The notes: generated by a model not told the origin, from the sequence alone. A stretch of DNA of 10,962 bases from CAZGQY01 sp964528035 (GCA_964528035.1 CAZGQY010000143.1:1-10962); one strand, 5' to 3'; numbered from the stretch's first letter, positions 1-7,701 are shown. Program-made: numbers and translations.

Positions 1-23
1 GATCGTTTAGTACATTCCAATAG

Positions 24-785
24 GATCAAAAAGGGCGTTTATTTTTCCTATTCACTGAATCCGAAATTGATTTTGTTGATGCCACTTATAAAAAGCTACG
101 CAAGCGAAAGGCAAAAACCTTAAGAGAAGACTTTTGTGGCACTACCAACACTTCATGTGAATGGGTTAGACGTCGTAAAACAAATACCGCTATTTCCATT
201 GATCTTGATGAAGAAGTGCTTGAGTGGGGTAAAAAACATAAAATTTCAACCTTAAAACCGGAACAAGCAAAACGCCTTACTGTAGTTAATGATAATGTCA
301 TAACTGTAAAAACAGAACCGGTTGATATTGTTCTGGCAATGAACTTCAGCTACTGGTTACTACTGGAACGAAAGTTAACCATCGATTATTTCAAAAGCGT
401 TTATAATGCGCTGGTTGATGACGGGATATTCTTTCTTGATGCGTACGGTGGCTATGAAGCGTTTCAGGAACTAAAAGAAAAAACCAAGCATAAGGACTTC
501 ACTTATATCTGGGATCAAAGTCGCTATAACCCGATTAATGGTATTGCCAAAAACCATATTCACTTCAAATTTAAAGACGGTTCGAAAATGATGAACGCTT
601 TCAGTTATGAATGGCGCGTCTGGACCATGCCGGAAATAATAAACATGTTAGAAGAAGCCGGATTTAAACCGACTGTTTACTGGGAACAGGCCGATGAAGA
701 AGGTGAAGGTAACGGTATCTTTATTCCTGAGACCGAAGGCGATGCCGATGCCGGCTGGATAGCTTACGTTGTTGCTGAGAAGTAG
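24..785 (+). CDS. Class I SAM-dependent methyltransferase, 5' end missing or frame-disrupted
   Basis: A Rossmann-fold methyltransferase of unknown substrate. The first SAM-binding motif is read at about 120-146 (LREDFCGT, followed by an SCEWVRRR helix). The acidic end of the next strand is at about 192-209 (AISIDLD), and the LAMNFSYWLL stretch follows at about 330-360. This pattern is familiar from a family of stand-alone cytosolic bacterial methyltransferases. The frame stays open from 24, but a TAG lies in frame at 21-23, and no ATG, GTG or TTG occurs in frame before the GTG at 216. A start at 216 (189 aa) would delete the SAM-binding loop, so it is very unlikely to be the real start. Either the true start lies left of the window and the frame is broken here, or the edge sequence is wrong. 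The gene converges on the operon, ending 2 bp from the amphi-Trp gene. Family call is firm; substrate and start are unknown. Confidence 0.82.
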   Translation, partial: DQKGRLFFLFTESEIDFVDATYKKLRKRKAKTLREDFCGTTNTSCEWVRRRKTNTAISIDLDEEVLEWGKKHKISTLKPEQAKRLTVVNDNVITVKTEPVDIVLAMNFSYWLLLERKLTIDYFKSVYNALVDDGIFFLDAYGGYEAFQELKEKTKHKDFTYIWDQSRYNPINGIAKNHIHFKFKDGSKMMNAFSYEWRVWTMPEIINMLEEAGFKPTVYWEQADEEGEGNGIFIPETEGDADAGWIAYVVAEK

Positions 786-817
786 ATCTATTTACTACGG
801 ATCTTTACGTTTTTTTT
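782..817 (+). terminator. Possible intrinsic terminator of the methyltransferase gene
   Basis: The sequence GTAGATC at 782-788 can pair imperfectly (two-base bulge) with GATCTTTAC at 800-808. A run of eight T follows at 810-817. It starts at the methyltransferase stop codon and lies inside the 3' end of the opposing amphi-Trp gene, whose Lys-rich tail is encoded by the complementary A-run. The stem is short and AT-rich, so this is tentative. Confidence 0.25.
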
Positions 818-1057
818 CTTTGGTAAGTCCTGTTCTTCTTTCCAACTAATACGAACATCAATCCGATTACTGTCTTCGTCCTGACTGGCGGATATTTTTA
901 ATCGAAGAAGACCATTGGGTTCCATCACCATTGAGTCATCTTCGTCTTCAAGAACAACCTTGCCATCCGCAAGACCTTTAGTTAATGCTTTTAATAAATT
1001 CTCTATTGAATCTCTCGACTGTAAAGATTCATGTCTGAAACGGTTGCTTCGCTTCAT
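788..1057 (-). CDS. Amphi-Trp domain-containing small protein
   Basis: A small, highly charged soluble protein of 89 aa. The opening (about residues 6-35: FRHESLQSRDSIENLL, then LADGKVVLED), a central EPNGLLRL strand (about 47-54) and a late amphipathic strand ending in ISWK (about 70-73) match my recollection of the amphi-Trp domain, named for a conserved Trp in an amphipathic strand. The domain is associated with GAK cassettes, where it also occurs in small proteins ending in Cys-His. This one ends in a Lys/Arg-rich tail with no Cys-His, so it is the short, domain-only form. It is the last gene of the operon and its start overlaps the metallophosphoesterase gene by 29 bp. A Shine-Dalgarno GAGG at 1068-1071 fixes the start. 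The biochemical role is unknown; it could be a carrier or partner protein for the kinase or ligase upstream, which is inference only. Confidence 0.8.
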   Translation of the reverse strand: MKRSNRFRHESLQSRDSIENLLKALTKGLADGKVVLEDEDDSMVMEPNGLLRLKISASQDEDSNRIDVRISWKEEQDLPKKKNVKIRSK

Positions 1058-2414
1058 GATTCATCATCCTCTTTTCTAATTTAAATAATTCTTTCAGGGT
1101 TTTCTTGGGTTCGAATACTTTAATAAACGGATAATCGCTGGAGACGCCCAATACTCGACCTTCCGGTTCTATAATGGTAACTGAAGCACCGTGTCCCGGT
1201 ACCCCTTCTTTTTTTCGAGTATGTTTATCAAGGCTGGTATCGCATTCAAAATTCAGTACCGATTGACGCAAAGCGATACGCTGACCATGATATAAATTAC
1301 GATGGCCATGTATAATTGCACTTATGCCTGCATGAGTTAAATAACGTGCACCTTTTTTTGTAAACGGATGGTCAACATTGCGATACTTTGTGCGAATCGT
1401 GTTGCATAAGGAGCCATAGTAAAATTCAAACGGACTATCAAACAGTGCGCGTCGAAAAATCCGGTTAAGTTCTTTAACACCTTCTTTGTGCAATAATCTG
1501 GCAATGTCGTTATCAAAACCAGCATGAATAAACATAAAGGAACCGCTGCGATAACTAAGTCGCATGTATTTATAAAACCAATAAAACTCGGCGCCTGGAA
1601 TTAAAAACAACTGCTTCCATTTTTCGACTGCAGCATAAACATGGCGCAATGATAAACCTGATTTTTCACAGGCTTCTTCAAAACGATCATACTTCTTATG
1701 AATTCGCTCAAGCTCACGTTTAATCTGCGAATGCGATAATTTATCGGATGCTTCCTGCGGAAATTCTTCAAACCATGTTTTTGCCGGATAAAGTAGCTGT
1801 CGACATTCTTTTTTACCCGGTATTCCTTTTAATCCTTTCCCGTCTTTTAAATAGTCAACCCACACTTCCTTTAATAAAGGAATGATCTTTTCGCCCGTAC
1901 GTATAAAAAAATGTTCATTCAACACATCTCTTTTGCGTCCAACGGAAACCATGCCAAACAAGACTCGCACATCATGATTACCAGCCAAGACCCTTACACG
2001 TGCACCCTGTTTTTTTAAATGATGTACTGTTCTTAATAAACCAAGACTGGTTGGACCTTTATCAAAGCAATCTCCACCGATAATAAAATTTGCAGCTTTA
2101 CCCGTTTCAGTTATGACAAAGTCATTAGGGGCTTTTCCTTTTTTCTTAACACCACCGGAAGCAACCAATGACGCAGCAAATGCTTCCGGGTCACCATGTA
2201 AATCAGAAAAAAAGTAATGTTTTCTTTTTGGCCATCGCCATGCATCAGATTCGTTTAATGAAACCAGCTTCGAAATCAAATCAGCATGTGTTTTATTATT
2301 CGTTTCTATCGATTTATTTTTACCATGACTCCAGTCTTTTGCTTCTTTTGGCAATCGTGACTTTATCCATGACTTGCCATAATAATGAGGTAATGATGAT
2401 GTTAATGCAGACAT
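1029..2414 (-). CDS. Calcineurin-like metallophosphoesterase
   Basis: A 461-aa metal-dependent phosphoesterase, probably cytosolic because no signal peptide or membrane segment is seen. All blocks of the dinuclear metal site are present in order: D71-L-H73 (SDLHGD), GGD115-C-F-D118, GNHD at 145-148, H297 in IHAGFD, and H369-G-H371-R-N. The spacing between GNHD and HAG is about 150 residues and holds a charged helical insert (about 160-285), much longer than in simple protein phosphatases. The protein is therefore larger than the usual 220-300 aa and may have a specialised substrate. It starts 1 bp after the histidine phosphatase stop and overlaps the amphi-Trp gene at its 3' end. The substrate (phosphoprotein, nucleotide or phosphate ester of the cassette's product) cannot be told from sequence. 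Confidence 0.9.
   Translation of the reverse strand: MSALTSSLPHYYGKSWIKSRLPKEAKDWSHGKNKSIETNNKTHADLISKLVSLNESDAWRWPKRKHYFFSDLHGDPEAFAASLVASGGVKKKGKAPNDFVITETGKAANFIIGGDCFDKGPTSLGLLRTVHHLKKQGARVRVLAGNHDVRVLFGMVSVGRKRDVLNEHFFIRTGEKIIPLLKEVWVDYLKDGKGLKGIPGKKECRQLLYPAKTWFEEFPQEASDKLSHSQIKRELERIHKKYDRFEEACEKSGLSLRHVYAAVEKWKQLFLIPGAEFYWFYKYMRLSYRSGSFMFIHAGFDNDIARLLHKEGVKELNRIFRRALFDSPFEFYYGSLCNTIRTKYRNVDHPFTKKGARYLTHAGISAIIHGHRNLYHGQRIALRQSVLNFECDTSLDKHTRKKEGVPGHGASVTIIEPEGRVLGVSSDYPFIKVFEPKKTLKELFKLEKRMMNHEAKQPFQT
1068..1071 (-). promoter_or_regulatory. Shine-Dalgarno site of the amphi-Trp gene
   Basis: Read on the minus strand, AAGAGGATG places GAGG 10 bases before the ATG at 1057. The site lies inside the coding sequence of the metallophosphoesterase gene. 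It supports the 29-bp overlap as a real, translationally coupled junction rather than a mis-called start. Confidence 0.55.
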
Positions 2415-2415
2415 A

Positions 2416-3114
2416 TTAATCCAGGTTCACCTCTTTATTGTTTCGCACTTTCCATTCACCGGCGACATGAGTCCAGACTTGTTCAGCATTAAGCTCTAAT
2501 GCAACGGGTTGCGCATGAAACATGCTTAATTGTTTTAATTGCTCAAACTGTAATATACCCAGTTGAAACGCGGCATGACGAAAAGCAGCACCATGCCCAA
2601 CAAAAATCTTCGCAACGGGTTGATCGTTATTAACAAACAATTTAATTTCTAATAGTGTTTTTAATAAATGATCGGCAACGCGCTTACCCGCATCCATTAA
2701 AGACTCTGCACCCTGTAACGGTAAACAATAATAACTATCGGATTTCCAGTTATAGGGTAATGATTCATAGCGTTCATCCTGTTTAACAACTTGCTCTATT
2801 TGTTCTATGGTTAAATTAGCAGCACAACCGAGACCACGTTCGGCAAGTTCATCAAAGCCTGTAACAGATTCTGTTTCACTCAAACCTTCAACAATAATAT
2901 TTGCCGTTTGCCAGGCGCGTTGTAAGTTTGAACTATGAATAACCGGGTCAAGTATCCAGTTATTTTTCTGAATCATTTCTTCAATAATATGAATAGCATT
3001 ATTTGCCTGTTCACGCCCTGCCTTATTAAGTGCGAATGGTTGATGTGCACTGGGCGTATTCTCCTGTTGATCATAATCACCATGACGGATCAAGATCGCG
3101 ACACACTGACTCAT
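2416..3114 (-). CDS. Histidine phosphatase superfamily protein (phosphoglycerate mutase-like)
   Basis: A 232-aa phosphatase of the branch-1 histidine phosphatase superfamily, which forms a phosphohistidine intermediate. The catalytic set looks complete: R10-H11-G12 near the N-terminus, R66 in SSNLQRAWQT, an acidic DELAERGLG segment at about 88-96, a GAES motif at 135-138, and the second histidine H174 in FVGHGAAFRH. The protein is soluble, with no targeting signal. Its ATG overlaps the stop of the upstream fusion gene by 4 bp (ATGA), so the two are probably translationally coupled. It is likely to dephosphorylate a small phosphate ester or a phosphoprotein. It is one of three histidine-phosphatase domains in the window and, with SixA, one of the two that appear active. 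Family certain, substrate unknown. Confidence 0.88.
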   Translation of the reverse strand: MSQCVAILIRHGDYDQQENTPSAHQPFALNKAGREQANNAIHIIEEMIQKNNWILDPVIHSSNLQRAWQTANIIVEGLSETESVTGFDELAERGLGCAANLTIEQIEQVVKQDERYESLPYNWKSDSYYCLPLQGAESLMDAGKRVADHLLKTLLEIKLFVNNDQPVAKIFVGHGAAFRHAAFQLGILQFEQLKQLSMFHAQPVALELNAEQVWTHVAGEWKVRNNKEVNLD

Positions 3115-4085
3115 GCTGCAAATTTCTCAAGGTAATCGGGCACTGTTGATACAATCTTTGCTAATTCCGAGTTATGGATTAACTCTGCCGCTTCTTTAAC
3201 ATCGACCCATTGTCGCCTGCGATTTGGTTCCTGCCATTGCTCATCATTCAATATATCGATTACTTTCATTACAAACACAGAGACAGAACAGCTTGCTTTC
3301 CATTTTTTGTAATCATAATGTCCAATTTCTTTCTCATATACTTCACCTTTTACACCGGCTTCTTCATAGGCTTCCTTACTTGCTGATTCCTGCGCTGTTA
3401 ATCCCGGTTCATGTATCCCTTTAGGTACAACCCAATGTTTATTAGTGCTGGAAGAAATGATCAGAACTTCAACTTGATCGTTTTTCATTCGGTATGGAAT
3501 AACGCAAGACTGTTTGTAATAGTAAGCCGGTCTGATTCGCCATTCATCTCCGTTTATATCCGGGAAAGGAAATAATTCGGGTAATTTTTTTGGATAAACA
3601 ATTTCTAGTAGTTCAGCACAGTGAACCGAAATTTCTGACCACTCACAATCTATTGCAAAGTAAACTAGTGCTGCAGGTGAAAGCACCTTGCCCTTTTTAG
3701 TTTTCGGAGTATTTTCACTGGACAGAACTGATAAAACAAACTCAAGAGTCGGATTGTGACCCATTAATAATATACGGCTTATATTTTCCGGACTATTTTT
3801 AATTAAGCTTATTATTTCTTCTTCGTTTGCAGCATATGAATATTCCTGTGTCTGAATAATATTCATATTTGTACCCGCTGCCTTACAGGTTTTTTCTGCA
3901 GAGATTTGAGCATACTCGGCATTAGAACAAATCACATAATCCGGTATTAAATTATTACTTTCTAACCAAACACCGATACGTTGCGCATTGCGTTTACCTT
4001 TATCCTTTAACTCATAAGACTGATCGCCCTGATAAAATCCTCTTTTAACATTTCCATGTTTCATTACAAGTAATTCCCTTTTCAT
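3111..4085 (-). CDS. SixA-like histidine phosphatase / Nudix hydrolase fusion
   Basis: A 324-aa two-domain protein. Residues 1-165 resemble SixA: LLVMKHG at 5-11, DKGKRNAQRIGVWL at 28-41, and LLMGHNP with H110. Residues about 185-320 are a Nudix domain with box G223 to G244 (KEAYEEAGV at 237-245), of the diphosphoinositol/dinucleotide-polyphosphate hydrolase style. In the phosphatase half, the Arg of the RHG motif is Lys9, and the Arg expected in the SPAxRA segment is Tyr58 (CSNAEYAQ, 53-60). That half may therefore be inactive or regulatory. In the Nudix box, the Glu expected five residues after the first Gly is Leu229, as in some relatives of this group. The start is backed by AGGA at 4093-4096, 7 bases upstream. 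The gene follows the HprK-related gene by 3 bp. Mycobacterial MutT1 has the same two domains in the opposite order. Confidence 0.85.
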   Translation of the reverse strand: MKRELLVMKHGNVKRGFYQGDQSYELKDKGKRNAQRIGVWLESNNLIPDYVICSNAEYAQISAEKTCKAAGTNMNIIQTQEYSYAANEEEIISLIKNSPENISRILLMGHNPTLEFVLSVLSSENTPKTKKGKVLSPAALVYFAIDCEWSEISVHCAELLEIVYPKKLPELFPFPDINGDEWRIRPAYYYKQSCVIPYRMKNDQVEVLIISSSTNKHWVVPKGIHEPGLTAQESASKEAYEEAGVKGEVYEKEIGHYDYKKWKASCSVSVFVMKVIDILNDEQWQEPNRRRQWVDVKEAAELIHNSELAKIVSTVPDYLEKFAA

Positions 4086-4088
4086 ATC

Positions 4089-5186
4089 TTATTCCTGTTC
4101 AACAACATTAATCATGAAATAGCGAGTTGCAAAATAAAAATCGATATTACCCGTTGCTTCATAAATTACGGTGTTCTTTAGCAATTCAAAATAAGCATCT
4201 TCATCCAGTTTTGTATCATCACTATAAAAATGATTATCTTTGTATTGATAAAACGGCCCGGGTGATTTCATTATAGCGGCAAGTAAGTCTCTTCTATCAG
4301 CCAATTCAACTTTTTCAATTGCGCAATCATCTTCACTATCACGCTGCCAGTTTAATATCAGAAATGCTTTTAGTTTTGCTTTCGATGTTATTTTTCCATA
4401 ACCGTACAAGTCATGTAATAAAACATCATATTTTTCTTCAAGATCCCACAGGTTTTGTTTCGGCAACGACTCTAGTTCTTTTTGTCGATCGTCAGACAGT
4501 ATCGGACGTAGTCGCTCATTATTAATTATCGTGCCCGGATTAACTCGAGGAAGTTTTGGTATGCCATAAGCTGTTATTTCTGCTTCAACTTCTTGCAATA
4601 GCAATCTGTCATTGGTGACATACGCCAATCTCGGTTCTTCCAGAATATTCAACATCAAAGTTGATTTACCACCACCGGAACATGCAGCAATCGCATAACA
4701 GTTTTCATTCAAGGCTAATGCTGAAGCATGACAAATCAATGCGCCTTTATGTTGAAGGTGATTCATATATTGTGCATTAATATAATTAATCACCTGGTTA
4801 TCATTATCAATACAAGGCCCCGCTGCTAATAAACAATTCTTGCTTTGCAAAAAGATCATGCCTGTGCGAACTTTTTTTATGACGCGTCCTTCTTCAAAAT
4901 CGGCATACGCATCTTTACGTCCTGTCTTGCCCGGCTCACGTTTCCAATCGATAAAATGCAAATCAAGCTCAGGTGCACTTTGTTCTATCACAATAATCTC
5001 TATATCAAATAATTCCAGATTATCATCTGCAACTACATGTGCGAAATAATAAGCCAGCTTATCAAGTAACTCTTTTGAGTTAGAGCGTAATACAATTCTG
5101 AAATCTTCCAGTTGCAGCAAGACCTGTTCATCGTCCAGCGTATAGCCCGATGAAAGTTGTTTTGCTATTTTTTCTATGCCTGTCAT
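4089..5186 (-). CDS. HprK-related kinase of the GAK system (HprK-related kinase B type)
   Basis: A 365-aa P-loop protein distantly related to HPr kinase/phosphorylase. The Walker A motif is SGGGKST at 170-176, preceded by HASAL at 153-157 as in HprK. A TNDRLLL segment at 191-197 sits where HprK has its Asp-containing strand, followed by GIPKLPRVNPG at 208-218. The N-terminal 120 residues are less conserved and may be a separate recognition domain. HprK phosphorylates a serine of the carrier protein HPr; the target of this relative is unknown, and no HPr gene is in the window. Its ATG overlaps the ATP-grasp stop by 4 bp, which is the kinase-beside-ligase pairing that defines GAK cassettes. The family assignment rests on motifs plus this context. 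A different P-loop kinase in the HprK clan is the main alternative. Confidence 0.85.
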   Translation of the reverse strand: MTGIEKIAKQLSSGYTLDDEQVLLQLEDFRIVLRSNSKELLDKLAYYFAHVVADDNLELFDIEIIVIEQSAPELDLHFIDWKREPGKTGRKDAYADFEEGRVIKKVRTGMIFLQSKNCLLAAGPCIDNDNQVINYINAQYMNHLQHKGALICHASALALNENCYAIAACSGGGKSTLMLNILEEPRLAYVTNDRLLLQEVEAEITAYGIPKLPRVNPGTIINNERLRPILSDDRQKELESLPKQNLWDLEEKYDVLLHDLYGYGKITSKAKLKAFLILNWQRDSEDDCAIEKVELADRRDLLAAIMKSPGPFYQYKDNHFYSDDTKLDEDAYFELLKNTVIYEATGNIDFYFATRYFMINVVEQE

Positions 5187-6073
5187 TTTTTTAATTCAGA
5201 AATAACATAGTTCGCATAAAGATCAGCCGCATCAATTCCTGCTCCTTCTAATGCGCCTTTAAAACCACCAAAAGCAGACACCTCAAAAATAATCGCACCC
5301 TGATCAGTTTCAGCAACATCAACCGTTGTAAAATCCAGTTCAAACAGATCCTGCGCTTTTTGTGCTAGTGCTATGATCTTGTCATCCGGTTCATACGCCG
5401 CATACTTCCCGCCACTATTTATAGTTGTATTCCATGTCTCGCCTTGTGATACGCGCGCATAGGCACCCAGATATTTTCCACCAAGAAAAACCATACCGTA
5501 ATCCTGACCCTGTAAATCCAGTTTCTTCTGAATGTACATCATCGGATTATCAGCTTTAAATGTTTCGATTAGTTTCAATATTTCCTTATCATCCTGATCT
5601 GAAGAAATTAAACACATACCTTGTGCTTTTGTAGAATAAAGCGGTTTAAACACTGCCGTACCAAATTCTTTAACCGCTGTTAAAGCCGCACTAACATTCT
5701 CAGTTACTGTTGTTGCGGGCATGGGTATACCACCGTTTCGTAATGTCATGGAGCAAGAGAGTCGATCAATCATACGAATGATTTTTTCTGCCTTTGAAAA
5801 AACACGAATCCCCTGTTGTTCTGCAATACGTAATAACTCAATTCTATCGAGTGTATTCGGACTGTAGACCTGACTTATTTTTTTAACAATAATGCCATCA
5901 ACATCATTTAGAGATAATTTTCCTGCCGTTAATTGACCGACACTTAAATCAGCAGACAGTTGATTCATATCAAGCACCAGGCGAAAGCCTGTTTTTTCTT
6001 CGACTGCATCGGCCAGGACTTCTGTAGACCATTTTCCAGGTATACCAATAACGGCAATTTTAGGTTTACTCAT
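5183..6073 (-). CDS. GAK system ATP-grasp enzyme (RimK-like)
   Basis: A 296-aa ATP-grasp ligase related to RimK-type glutamate ligases, which use ATP to form an acyl-phosphate and then an amide bond. Residues 1-100 form the N-terminal domain (KIAVIGIPGKWS). ATP-binding signatures follow: AVFKPLYSTKAQG at 140-152 with Lys143, the hinge MYIQKKLD at 179-186, YARVSQGETWNTTINSGG at 205-222, and a metal site at VDVAETDQGAIIFEVSAFGG (251-270) with Glu264. Where RimK has Asn in its EVN motif, this protein has Ser266, which may be typical of the family. It overlaps the neighbours on both sides by 4 bp. The likely role is to add an amino acid (perhaps glutamate) or another amine to the cassette's product; the substrate is not known. 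Confidence 0.9.
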   Translation of the reverse strand: MSKPKIAVIGIPGKWSTEVLADAVEEKTGFRLVLDMNQLSADLSVGQLTAGKLSLNDVDGIIVKKISQVYSPNTLDRIELLRIAEQQGIRVFSKAEKIIRMIDRLSCSMTLRNGGIPMPATTVTENVSAALTAVKEFGTAVFKPLYSTKAQGMCLISSDQDDKEILKLIETFKADNPMMYIQKKLDLQGQDYGMVFLGGKYLGAYARVSQGETWNTTINSGGKYAAYEPDDKIIALAQKAQDLFELDFTTVDVAETDQGAIIFEVSAFGGFKGALEGAGIDAADLYANYVISELKK

Positions 6074-7686
6074 GCAAATAGTTCTCTTATTGGTAATCTA
6101 AATTTCTTCAGACTTTTATCATCAAGCCCGACTAAACTTTCAAGTATAAACACACCACGTAAATACATCGCTTTCGCAAGGCTTTTATCAAGAATAAAAC
6201 GTGTTGATGTTATAAACGAACGTGCCAATCCTAAAGCAAGTCGTATTTCAAATGTCTTATCTTTATTTTTATCTGCGAATTCTGATGAAAACTGATAAAA
6301 CTGATTTACCACCTGAGCAATTCTGTTGCGTGTTTGTTTATCCAATACCTGCAAACGATAATTCGATACCATAAACACTGATACATCCTGACTATAATCC
6401 TGATAACGAGAGCGGTGTAAATCGATAAACCTTATTTTCTTTTCATTAGTATCATAAATAATATTATCTAAATTAAAGTCGCCATGAATATAAACAGAGA
6501 AAGGTGACTTCATTTTCTTTTCTATCTTTTCAGCGTTATCAATTAATTCATTTATACTTTTGATTTTATTTCCGGCAACTTTAACTTTGCCACTATCAAA
6601 CGAGGGGTGCACATCGAAAATGGCCTTTATACGTTTACGTAACTGCCCCATATGATCAGCTTCACTTTTTTTCTTATGCTTGGTTTCTTTCCATACTGCA
6701 TCAATGGTTTTAACAAGGTGTTTCATCGTTTTCGATAACATCTGATTAGTTTCCTGCAAAACTATCTGTTCAAATGTCTGACCCGGTAAATGTTCAATTA
6801 ACATTGCCGCATTTTTTCCCTGTTTCTTATATGACAAAATCTGTGGCGCTAAACCGGGGAAAATCTCATGCCAGCTTTCTACGTTCTGTCTTTCTTCTTT
6901 TAGTTTTGCTTTTGTACCATCTTTAAAAACACCAACATGACCATTACTATCTGACACACCGGAAATACTACTGCCTGATTTTGTTTTTGCTATTGGTTCA
7001 ACTTCTGCGTCGACCAGACCCAAATCAGACAGAGCCATTTTTAATGTTCTGAAACGATCGATATGCATAGGCTGACCAAGCTTGGCCGACATAATTGATT
7101 CGCTAATACTTAATAAGACATCACCTATCTCACCAATCTTTTGTGCAATGATTAATGAAGTAACGGTATCTTTCGGGCGTTTGTTTTGTTTTAGCTCTTT
7201 TATATGATGAGAAATTATCGTTTTATGCGATCGATCCAGTTTCTGCTTTATCGAACCCAACTTTAGTGTCAGACGGGTATCATCCTCATCAATAGCTTTC
7301 TCTATTAGATCAATACCGTAGTTAATTTCCTCGAGTAATTTTGCATTCGCCTGTTTTTTCAGTACATCTTTTTGCGCCAGATTACCCATTAGACATACAC
7401 AGTCGTAACAAAGGTTGGTGATTTTCTCCAAGTCCGAAGCAATAGCTTCCGCGGCACGCAAGGAATAAATATTAATCTCGCCCTTTTTCTTGTTAGAACG
7501 CAATGCTTCTTCGCAACCATCATGAATATGCATTTTCAGGTTATAAGTATAACCGTGTCGATCAGAAATACGTTGAGCAACACTGCTGGAAACAGAATCC
7601 AACAAAACCTGTAGGCTACCAACCTGTGAACTTGTTTCAGCCAGTAGAAAATAGAGATTATCTTTAACCGTTTTGGGTAGTTGCAT
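6070..7686 (-). CDS. PhoU-like domain fused to APH-type phosphotransferase
   Basis: A 538-aa fusion. The helical N-terminal half (about 1-220) has two PhoU-type repeats: LRAAEAIASDLEKITNLC at 76-93 and IAQKIGEIGDVLLSISESIM at 180-199, resembling the acidic metal-binding helices of PhoU. The C-terminal half (about 225-538) is an aminoglycoside/choline-kinase-like fold, with a glycine-rich entry around 243-256 and catalytic loop VYIHGDFNLDNI at 398-409 (Asp403 as base, Asn408 for metal). The second metal Asp is in FIDLHRS at 420-426 (Asp422). All key kinase residues are present, so it is probably active on a hydroxylated small molecule. PhoU domains are known for phosphate sensing, so the N-terminal half may regulate the kinase. 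The start at 7686 has no strong Shine-Dalgarno. It lies 15 bp after the Nudix gene and overlaps the ATP-grasp gene by 4 bp. Calling it aminoglycoside resistance would be wrong in this context. Confidence 0.85.
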   Translation of the reverse strand: MQLPKTVKDNLYFLLAETSSQVGSLQVLLDSVSSSVAQRISDRHGYTYNLKMHIHDGCEEALRSNKKKGEINIYSLRAAEAIASDLEKITNLCYDCVCLMGNLAQKDVLKKQANAKLLEEINYGIDLIEKAIDEDDTRLTLKLGSIKQKLDRSHKTIISHHIKELKQNKRPKDTVTSLIIAQKIGEIGDVLLSISESIMSAKLGQPMHIDRFRTLKMALSDLGLVDAEVEPIAKTKSGSSISGVSDSNGHVGVFKDGTKAKLKEERQNVESWHEIFPGLAPQILSYKKQGKNAAMLIEHLPGQTFEQIVLQETNQMLSKTMKHLVKTIDAVWKETKHKKKSEADHMGQLRKRIKAIFDVHPSFDSGKVKVAGNKIKSINELIDNAEKIEKKMKSPFSVYIHGDFNLDNIIYDTNEKKIRFIDLHRSRYQDYSQDVSVFMVSNYRLQVLDKQTRNRIAQVVNQFYQFSSEFADKNKDKTFEIRLALGLARSFITSTRFILDKSLAKAMYLRGVFILESLVGLDDKSLKKFRLPIRELFA

Positions 7687-7701
7687 TATATTTTTTGTGC
7701 A

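Noticed and set aside
216..785. A complete methyltransferase starting at GTG 216
   Set aside because: This start would remove the EDFCGT SAM-binding motif that is clearly encoded in the same frame upstream. It is an artefact of the in-frame stop at 21-23.
788..1057. A GAK protein ending in Cys-His
   Set aside because: The amphi-Trp protein ends in a basic tail without Cys-His, and no other small frame in the window ends that way. The Cys-His-Arg at the end of the Ppx frame is part of its broken end.
5960..6295. A 111-codon open frame on the plus strand
   Set aside because: It lies entirely opposite the ATP-grasp and PhoU/kinase genes, shows no recognisable family pattern and has no supporting context. 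It is a shadow of AT-rich coding DNA.
6070..7686. An aminoglycoside resistance gene
   Set aside because: The APH-type fold is shared by many small-molecule kinases. The PhoU fusion and the chromosomal biosynthetic-type operon argue against a resistance role.
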